Positions 6,384 to 11,046 of a stretch of DNA of 11,046 nt are shown one piece after another. The position numbers and the translations under genes were made by a program. Source of the DNA: Candidatus Jidaibacter sp. (GTDB lineage Bacteria; Pseudomonadota; Alphaproteobacteria; Rickettsiales; Midichloriaceae); contig JAJTHY010000162.1 in assembly GCA_021298045.1 (NCBI GenBank), positions 1 to 11,046 on the forward strand, given 5' to 3'. Under the pieces are notes generated by a model. That model was not told the DNA's origin. It searched no databases and saw only the letters and a list, made by a program, of their open reading frames with translations. Positions within the stretch are counted from its first letter, which is position 1. The number at the start of each line of letters is the position of its first letter.

Positions 6384-7163
6384 ATGTATTTATGCTTAGA
6401 CGTTGGCAACACGCAAATTCATGGCGGAGTTTTTGAAGACAAAAAGTTAATTATGGACTTCAGGCTTAATACTAAGCAACCATGGAGCTCCGACCAACTC
6501 GGTCTATTTATAAGAAATATTCTAAAAGAGCATGGCATTACCGAATTCAAAAAAATTACTAAAATAGGTGTATCTTCTGTAGTCTCATCGCTTGATCATC
6601 ACATAAAAAATGCTTGTTTAAAATATTTTTCCAAAACCCCAATCTTCGTAAAAGCTTCTTCAAAAATGGGAATTAACTTAGATAAGTTTGAAACCCCAAA
6701 TGAGATTGGTGCAGATCTACTAGCTTCAGCATTTTGCGCCCTGCATGATCATCCAAATAGGAATTTGATAATTGTGGATATGGGAACCGCAACCACCATA
6801 GTAGCCATCACCAAGGCCCGCGAATTTTTGGGAGGAATTATTATTCCTGGCTTGCTAACCCAAGTTAAATCACTAGCTGAATCCGCGGAAAAATTATTCA
6901 TAACTAATATAGAAAAGCCCAAGAACTATTTAGGCACCAGCACTACCCAAGCCATGCAATCTGGTGTATTTTTTGGACAATTAGGAGCGCTTAAGTATTT
7001 GATTAAAAATATTAGCCAAGAGTCTTTCTCCAATGAATCGTCAATTAGACCTATTGTAATAGGTACAGGTGGTTTTTCTAAACTATATAAAACAGAAGAT
7101 GTATTTGATGTGCTAGCTAGTGATCTAGTGCTGAGAGGCATTGTGCGCTTTCTTTGTGGTTAA
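6384..7163 (+). CDS. coaX: Type III pantothenate kinase
   Basis: CoaX phosphorylates pantothenate with ATP, the first step of coenzyme A synthesis, in the cytosol. The 259 residues fit the family. Visible motifs of the ASKHA kinase fold are the N-terminal phosphate loop DVGNT (6-10), IGVSSVV (61-67), NEIGADLLASAF (106-117), the second phosphate motif VDMGTATTI (131-139), GGIIIPGL (150-157), LGTSTTQAMQSGVFFG (183-198) and a C-terminal IGTGG (226-230). In many family members the GAD is followed by arginine; here it is leucine, which may mark a divergent subgroup. The ATG places DVGNT where expected, but there is no Shine-Dalgarno sequence, and the bases before it belong to the 160-bp palindrome. 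The upstream MFS gene might supply a substrate, but this is speculation. Confidence 0.92.
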   Translation: MYLCLDVGNTQIHGGVFEDKKLIMDFRLNTKQPWSSDQLGLFIRNILKEHGITEFKKITKIGVSSVVSSLDHHIKNACLKYFSKTPIFVKASSKMGINLDKFETPNEIGADLLASAFCALHDHPNRNLIIVDMGTATTIVAITKAREFLGGIIIPGLLTQVKSLAESAEKLFITNIEKPKNYLGTSTTQAMQSGVFFGQLGALKYLIKNISQESFSNESSIRPIVIGTGGFSKLYKTEDVFDVLASDLVLRGIVRFLCG

Positions 7164-7164
7164 G

Positions 7165-7189
7165 AAGCTATGCTAGCTTGTTTATTATT
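7165..7189 (+). terminator. Possible coaX terminator
   Basis: Directly after the coaX stop, AAGCTA and TAGCTT form a perfect 6-bp stem around TGC, followed by GTTTATTATT. The stem is AT-rich and the T run is interrupted, so termination would be weak. Confidence 0.35.
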
Positions 7190-7193
7190 GAGA

Positions 7194-7347
7194 TATAGCT
7201 AATTAAACTACAAAAAAGGCGCGGTTTTTGCTTTAATTGTCATTTCGCACTTGTTGCGGAATCTTAAGATCCCAAGCAATAACGAGGATGACTAAGAGGT
7301 GGAGATTTGTTGTATTTTTCATAGCCATTTTATAAGGGTTTAGCTAT
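7194..7347 (-). repeat. Dispersed ~155-bp palindrome-cored repeat, copy B
   Basis: Inverted copy of 1-155, running from TATAGCTAATTAAAC to GGGTTTAGCTAT. The central palindrome has GTCAT-starting arms and centre ATCTTAAGAT; in this copy the arms are slightly more symmetric than in copy A. Its right end overlaps the last codon of dusB: the TAG stop is part of the terminal TATAGCTA. The element fills nearly all of the gap between coaX and dusB. Confidence 0.85.
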
Positions 7348-8312
7348 ACAACTTCCCAAAAGCTTTTTATAGCCCCTACTATCTCCTGCGGATCGGTGAG
7401 TCGATTTACCTTGGCACGGAATTCCCCAGAGTTTTTAAGCCCTGCACTGTACCAGCCCAAATGCTTACGAGCCATCATAACACCGGTAGTTTTACCATAG
7501 TACTCCAACATATCTTCAAAATGCTCAAGCAATACATCCAACTTCTCTGCATGCGTAGGATCAGCAAGGCTCTCACCTGTAGTTAAATAATGAGCAACTT
7601 GGTTTATTATCCAGGGCTTTCCATAGGCGCCTCGTCCTATCATTACCCCATCAGCACCAGATTCCTTAAGGGCTTTAAGAGCATCATCTATACCTTTAAT
7701 ATCACCATTTACTACCACTGGAATCTTAACTGCTTCTTTTACTTTGCGCACAAAATTCCAATCAGCACTACCGCTATAAAACTGGCATCTGGTGCGGCCA
7801 TGGATAGTTATCATTTTAATACCAGCATTTTCGGCAATCTTTGCAAGCTTAGGGGCATTGAGACTGGAGTCATCCCATCCCATCCTCATTTTAAGGGTAA
7901 CGGGGATTTTAACCGCTTTTACAGTTGCCTCTAAAATTTGGGTTGCTGTTGGCTCATCTCGCATTAAATGTGAACCAGAGTAACTATTCACTATCTTCTT
8001 TGCAGGGCAGCCAAAATTGATATCTATCATCTTAGCACCTAAGTCTTCATTTAACTTTGCGGCCTCTGCCATGCTTTCTGCATCACATCCAGCAAGCTGA
8101 ACGCTAGTTAGCCCGCCCTCATGGTCAAACGCGCACTTTTGCATAGACTGCCTAGTTTGGATTATCATAGATCTGCTCGCCACCATCTCCGTTACAAGTA
8201 AAGGGGCGCCAAATTTACGGGTCATTTTACGGAATGGCTTATCCGTCACCCCAGACATTGGCGCCAATATTACCGGCGCGGTTAACAAATGCTCGCCTAT
8301 TGAAATTGACAT
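7344..8312 (-). CDS. dusB: tRNA-dihydrouridine synthase B
   Basis: An FMN- and NADPH-dependent enzyme that reduces specific uridines to dihydrouridine in the D-loop of tRNAs. The 322-residue TIM-barrel protein is of family length and shows APMSGVTDKPFR (17-28), SVQLAGCD (70-77), DINFGCPAKK (97-106) with the catalytic Cys102, VTLKMRMGW (138-146), ITIHGRTRCQ (168-177), VNGDI (201-205) and GADGVMIGRGAYGKPW (219-234), all typical of the DusB/NifR3 group rather than DusA or DusC. The ATG start matches the family, but there is no obvious ribosome-binding site. It follows fmt on the same strand, 57 bp after its stop, and appears to have its own promoter in that gap. The stop codon lies within the end of the dispersed repeat. 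Confidence 0.94.
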   Translation of the reverse strand: MSISIGEHLLTAPVILAPMSGVTDKPFRKMTRKFGAPLLVTEMVASRSMIIQTRQSMQKCAFDHEGGLTSVQLAGCDAESMAEAAKLNEDLGAKMIDINFGCPAKKIVNSYSGSHLMRDEPTATQILEATVKAVKIPVTLKMRMGWDDSSLNAPKLAKIAENAGIKMITIHGRTRCQFYSGSADWNFVRKVKEAVKIPVVVNGDIKGIDDALKALKESGADGVMIGRGAYGKPWIINQVAHYLTTGESLADPTHAEKLDVLLEHFEDMLEYYGKTTGVMMARKHLGWYSAGLKNSGEFRAKVNRLTDPQEIVGAIKSFWEVV

Positions 8313-8338
8313 AAACTTATTATTTTGAAATTTGATAC

Positions 8339-8367
8339 AGTATAGTCTATATCTTGAAACACTTCAA
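8339..8367 (-). promoter_or_regulatory. Likely sigma70-type promoter of dusB
   Basis: On the minus strand TTGAAG (8362-8367) and TATACT (8339-8344) are separated by exactly 17 bp. This is the best promoter match in the window. Transcription would start about 20 bases before the dusB ATG, leaving a very short leader. The -35 box lies within the palindrome 8351-8370. Confidence 0.55.
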
Positions 8368-8370
8368 GAT
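8351..8370. promoter_or_regulatory. Perfect 20-bp palindromic hairpin at the end of fmt
   Basis: ATCTTGAAACACTTCAAGAT has two perfect 8-bp arms around ACAC. It overlaps the first base read of the fmt stop codon and the -35 of the proposed dusB promoter. No T run follows on the minus strand, so it is not a standard terminator. It could be an operator, an mRNA-end stabiliser or a weak pause site. Confidence 0.45.
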
Positions 8371-9308
8371 TATGATAACACATCCCCTTTGCCGATTTTA
8401 AAACCCCGCAAAAACGCATCTGTATAGAGCATTTTCCTACCCTCTCTTTGAAGCAATGTAGGTCTGATAACTCCAGAGGCACAGACTATACGCAGGTCAT
8501 CATCAAGCACTGTGCCAGGCTCATCTTGAGCATTAATAGTCTGATCCACTTCGCATTCGATGATTTTTATAGTTTCACCTTTATAGTTAAAATAAGCTCC
8601 TGGCCTTGGCGAAAATGCTCTTATTTGCGCGCCAACAAGACGGGCTTCTTGATTAAAGTTTATTTTTTCATCACTTCTTGAAAGCTTATGCGCATGTGTC
8701 ATACCATCTTCAGATTGTTTCTTGCGCACTAAAGTTCCGTCTTGAAGAGCTTGCAAAGCTTCTAAAAGCATTTCTGAGCCAATTTGCGAACATTTGTCGT
8801 GTAATAAGGTTGAAGTCATATGAGAAGGCACTTCCACATTTCTTTCAAGCAAAATATCTCCGGTGTCCATACCTTTATCCATCTGCATAATGCATACCGA
8901 AGTTTCTTTATCTCCCGCAAGAATTGTATGCTGTATTGGTGCTGCACCCCTCCATCTTGGCAATTTTGATGGATGAATATTAATGCAGCCATACTTAGTT
9001 GCATTTAAAATACGCTCTGGCAGGATAACTCCATAAGCGGCTACAATTGCTATGTCCGCTTTTAAACTAACAAAAGCTTCATAATCTACATCATCTTTAA
9101 AATTTCGCGGCGTATATACGGAAATGTTATATTTAAGTGCCAAAGCATGGATGGGTGAAATAGCTTCCTTCTGCCCACGACCAGCAGGCCTTGGAGGCAT
9201 TGTGTAGATTGCTATAACTTCATGCTCTTTACACTCAATTAACTTCTGCAAGCTAGGCACAGCAAACTGTGGCGTGCCCATAAAAATTATTTTCATATCT
9301 ATAATCAT
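8370..9308 (-). CDS. fmt: Methionyl-tRNA formyltransferase
   Basis: Fmt transfers a formyl group from 10-formyltetrahydrofolate to initiator Met-tRNA, which is needed for normal bacterial translation start. The N-terminal Rossmann-like catalytic domain shows MGTPQFAVPSL (10-20), RPAGRGQK (40-47), AAYGVILP (90-97), INIHPSKLPRWRGAAPIQ (109-126) and DKGMDTGDIL (144-153). Asn110, His112 and Asp148 correspond to the catalytic triad. The C-terminal tRNA-binding domain includes FSPRPGAYF, so the protein is full length. The start at 9308 is 5 bp after the ubiA stop and preceded by AGGA at short spacing; the ATG at 9296 would give MKIIFMGTP, the commonest family N-terminus, and is equally possible. 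It is the third gene of the nuoC-ubiA-fmt unit. Confidence 0.95.
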   Translation of the reverse strand: MIIDMKIIFMGTPQFAVPSLQKLIECKEHEVIAIYTMPPRPAGRGQKEAISPIHALALKYNISVYTPRNFKDDVDYEAFVSLKADIAIVAAYGVILPERILNATKYGCINIHPSKLPRWRGAAPIQHTILAGDKETSVCIMQMDKGMDTGDILLERNVEVPSHMTSTLLHDKCSQIGSEMLLEALQALQDGTLVRKKQSEDGMTHAHKLSRSDEKINFNQEARLVGAQIRAFSPRPGAYFNYKGETIKIIECEVDQTINAQDEPGTVLDDDLRIVCASGVIRPTLLQREGRKMLYTDAFLRGFKIGKGDVLS

Positions 9309-9313
9309 TAATC

Positions 9314-10204
9314 CTATAAAACTTTACCCAAAAGCATACCTATCCACAGCAACAATCCAACATGTATATTAGAACGGAATTTATCTGCGCAATCTTGAGG
9401 GTTGTTTATATCTAAAGTTACTGTTTGCCAATATAGATAATAAGTGGCAATAGCCGCAAATGGATAAAACAATAAACCAACACCTGCACCCATAGCACTT
9501 ATAACAATTAAAAGCATCATCATTTGGTATAAAGACCACACACCATCAGCAGTTTTATCCCCCATCTTTATTGATAGAGACTTAACGCCATAGGCCAGAT
9601 CATCCACACGGTCTTGATGACCATAGATAGTGTCATAGCCAATTGTCCAAAGCACGCTAGCAATATAAAGCATAACCGCCTGGTAAGAAAAATGAGGTGA
9701 CACTGAATACCATGCCACCAGAACCCCTATATTAAAAACAAAACCAAGCAGCACTTGAGGATAAAAAGTTGTGCGCTTAAGCAGCGGGTAAATAGCGATC
9801 ATTGGAATCGCACATAAACCAACCGCAATCGCAAACCATGACAAACAAGATAATATTCCAAGTGCAACACCACCACATATAGCAAGTAGCTTAAAAGCTT
9901 CCTGGCGGGTTACCTCTCCAGAGGCTAGCGGCCTAAGCTTTGTGCGCTCGACTTCGGCATCTATTTTTTGATCCCACAAATCGTTTATTATGCAACCAGC
10001 ACTTCTTGCTGCAACCGCACCTATTACCATTACCAAAGAGTACCATAACAAAATTATCCAAGATTTAGCAGAAAGCGCAACAGCCCACAGAGCTGGCAAC
10101 AAAGCCAGATATATGCCAACTGGCCTATCTAACCTAGCAAGTCTTGAGTATTTATGGTTTATTAAACCCTTCCATAACCATAAAAATCTATGGTAAATGT
10201 TCAT
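9314..10204 (-). CDS. ubiA: 4-hydroxybenzoate polyprenyltransferase
   Basis: UbiA attaches the polyprenyl tail to 4-hydroxybenzoate in the inner membrane, an early step of ubiquinone synthesis. The protein of 296 residues is hydrophobic throughout. It has RLARLDRPVGIYLALLPALW (21-40) and both magnesium-diphosphate motifs: NDLWDQKID (74-82), followed by RTKLRPLASG (87-96), and YDTIYGHQDRVDD (190-202). I chose the ATG 4 bases after the nuoC stop, which gives a normal family N-terminus. In-frame GTG and ATG codons at 10240 and 10237 would overlap nuoC by about 30 bases and add about 12 residues. Placement directly behind nuoC and before fmt indicates one transcript, joining quinone synthesis to the quinone-reducing complex. 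Confidence 0.94.
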   Translation of the reverse strand: MNIYHRFLWLWKGLINHKYSRLARLDRPVGIYLALLPALWAVALSAKSWIILLWYSLVMVIGAVAARSAGCIINDLWDQKIDAEVERTKLRPLASGEVTRQEAFKLLAICGGVALGILSCLSWFAIAVGLCAIPMIAIYPLLKRTTFYPQVLLGFVFNIGVLVAWYSVSPHFSYQAVMLYIASVLWTIGYDTIYGHQDRVDDLAYGVKSLSIKMGDKTADGVWSLYQMMMLLIVISAMGAGVGLLFYPFAAIATYYLYWQTVTLDINNPQDCADKFRSNIHVGLLLWIGMLLGKVL

Positions 10205-10208
10205 GCTA

Positions 10209-10820
10209 TTACTTATTATCTTTAGTTGCTTTTTCATCACCAGGTAATACGTAATCTGTACCCTCCCATGGCGTCAAAAAATCAAAATTCCTAAATTCTT
10301 GTGTCAGGCTAACTGGCTCATACTCAACTTTTTTGCTTTCAAGATTATAACGAACCTCAACATTGCCAGTAAGTGGAAAGTCCTTACGCAGTGGGTGCCC
10401 TTCAAAGCCATAATCTGTAAGTATTCTGCGCATATCTGGGTGATGAGAGAATTTAACTCCATACATATCCCACACCTCTCGTTCATACCAGTTAGCACAT
10501 GGGAAAATACCTGTTGCTGATGGCACAAATTCTGATTCATCCACCGCTATTTTTATCCTGATTCTAAGATTTTGGCGAACACTTAGCATGTGGTATATAA
10601 CCTCAAACCGCTTGAGTCTTGAAGGGTAATCTGCTCCGCAAATGCTTATAAGCTGATCAAACTTATACTTCTTATCCCCATGTAAAAACTTTAGAGCTGA
10701 AGTAATCTCCTGAGGTTTCACTATTATAGTTAGCTCATCAAAGTGTATATCAGCGTTAATTATTTCAGACTTTAGCTTTGATTCCATTAAATAATCTTTT
10801 AATTTTACAAGCTTTTCCAT
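10209..10820 (-). CDS. nuoC: NADH-quinone oxidoreductase subunit C
   Basis: NuoC is a peripheral-arm subunit of complex I, packing against NuoD near the quinone site. The 203 residues match the separate alphaproteobacterial/mitochondrial 30-kDa form, not the fused NuoCD of enterobacteria. The conserved block is clear: WYEREVWDMYGVKF (111-124), HHPDMRRILTDYGFEGHPLR (126-145) and KDFPLTG (146-152). The C-terminal segment VEYEPVSLTQEFRNFDF (165-181) is also typical. A weak GGA precedes the ATG by five bases. In most alphaproteobacteria nuoC lies between nuoB and nuoD. Here the next gene is ubiA, and at least 226 bp of non-coding sequence and a repeat lie upstream, so the nuo cluster is broken at both sides. 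Confidence 0.96.
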   Translation of the reverse strand: MEKLVKLKDYLMESKLKSEIINADIHFDELTIIVKPQEITSALKFLHGDKKYKFDQLISICGADYPSRLKRFEVIYHMLSVRQNLRIRIKIAVDESEFVPSATGIFPCANWYEREVWDMYGVKFSHHPDMRRILTDYGFEGHPLRKDFPLTGNVEVRYNLESKKVEYEPVSLTQEFRNFDFLTPWEGTDYVLPGDEKATKDNK

Positions 10821-11020
10821 AAGATTCCATACTCTTGATATTGATTGTCAGCATAGCAAATGGTGATTGGTAAATCTAGAGGAAATAATATAAAAAGACT
10901 TAGATAAAACAGGGCGACCGCATTAAAAATTTTCATATCGTATCTGAATTATGAATAAGGCGTCGTCAAAAAATGGTTAATTAGCATAATGAGTGTCATT
11001 GCAGGACCACTACCCTTTTT

Positions 11021-11046
11021 GTCATCCTCGCGTAGGCGGGGATCCA
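11021..11046. repeat. GTCATCC...GGATCCA hairpin repeat, cut by the window edge
   Basis: ATCCTCGC (11024-11031) and GCGGGGAT (11036-11043) form an 8-bp stem with one G-T pair around GTAG. The outer sequence is shared with the repeat at 158-195, and GTCATCCTCG also occurs within the ~155-bp repeat. The element likely continues past the window. The sequence between it and nuoC (10821-11020) is AT-rich, with no gene and no convincing promoter visible. Confidence 0.6.

Noticed and set aside
10821..11020. A small gene or nuoB remnant upstream of nuoC
   Set aside because: Stops are frequent in the frames examined and no NuoB cysteine motif is visible.

Overview
The window looks like chromosome from an AT-rich (roughly mid-30s % GC by eye) intracellular alphaproteobacterium, most likely Rickettsiales or Holosporales. 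Evidence: proteobacterial respiratory complex I subunits (NuoH, NuoC), alphaproteobacterial-type UbiA, Fmt and DusB, an MHS/ProP-type MFS carrier of the sort common in obligate intracellular bacteria, a leucine-rich-repeat protein with no visible signal peptide, and many short palindromic or MITE-like intergenic repeats. The genus cannot be fixed from the sequence alone.

Layout. Positions 1-241 are a repeat cluster. nuoH (321-1301, +) stands alone, converging on an LRR-like gene (1314-2156, -). Next on the minus strand come rpmB (ribosomal protein L28) and, 5 bp behind it, an unknown multi-pass membrane protein; together they look like a two-gene unit ending at a terminator near 2255-2275. 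On the plus strand follow an unknown 445-residue coiled-coil/membrane protein (3510-4847), an MHS-type MFS transporter (5013-6221) and coaX (type III pantothenate kinase, 6384-7163). From 7344 to 10820 everything is on the minus strand: nuoC, ubiA and fmt are tightly packed in transcription order, and dusB follows with its own good promoter.

The most striking content is between the genes. (1) A ~155-bp element occurs twice in inverted orientation, at 1-155 and 7194-7347, bracketing about 7 kb of mixed core and accessory genes. (2) A 155-bp element with perfect 18-bp terminal inverted repeats fills 4828-4982; it supplies the last codons and stop of the 445-residue gene and is followed by a 15-bp tandem duplication just before the MFS gene. 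(3) A complete 160-bp imperfect palindrome with perfect 19-bp ends fills 6222-6381, from the MFS stop codon to two bases before the coaX start. (4) A GTCATCC...GGATCCA hairpin family appears at 158-195 and at the right edge. Several of these begin and end in TA and sit exactly at gene ends.

Functionally, nuoC and nuoH (complex I), ubiA (ubiquinone synthesis, the electron acceptor of complex I) and coaX (coenzyme A) are energy and cofactor genes; fmt, dusB and rpmB are translation genes; the LRR protein and the two unknown membrane proteins are accessory candidates for host interaction. I found no tRNA, rRNA, CRISPR array or intact transposase. The best leads for something undescribed are the gene-boundary elements and the three unrecognised proteins.
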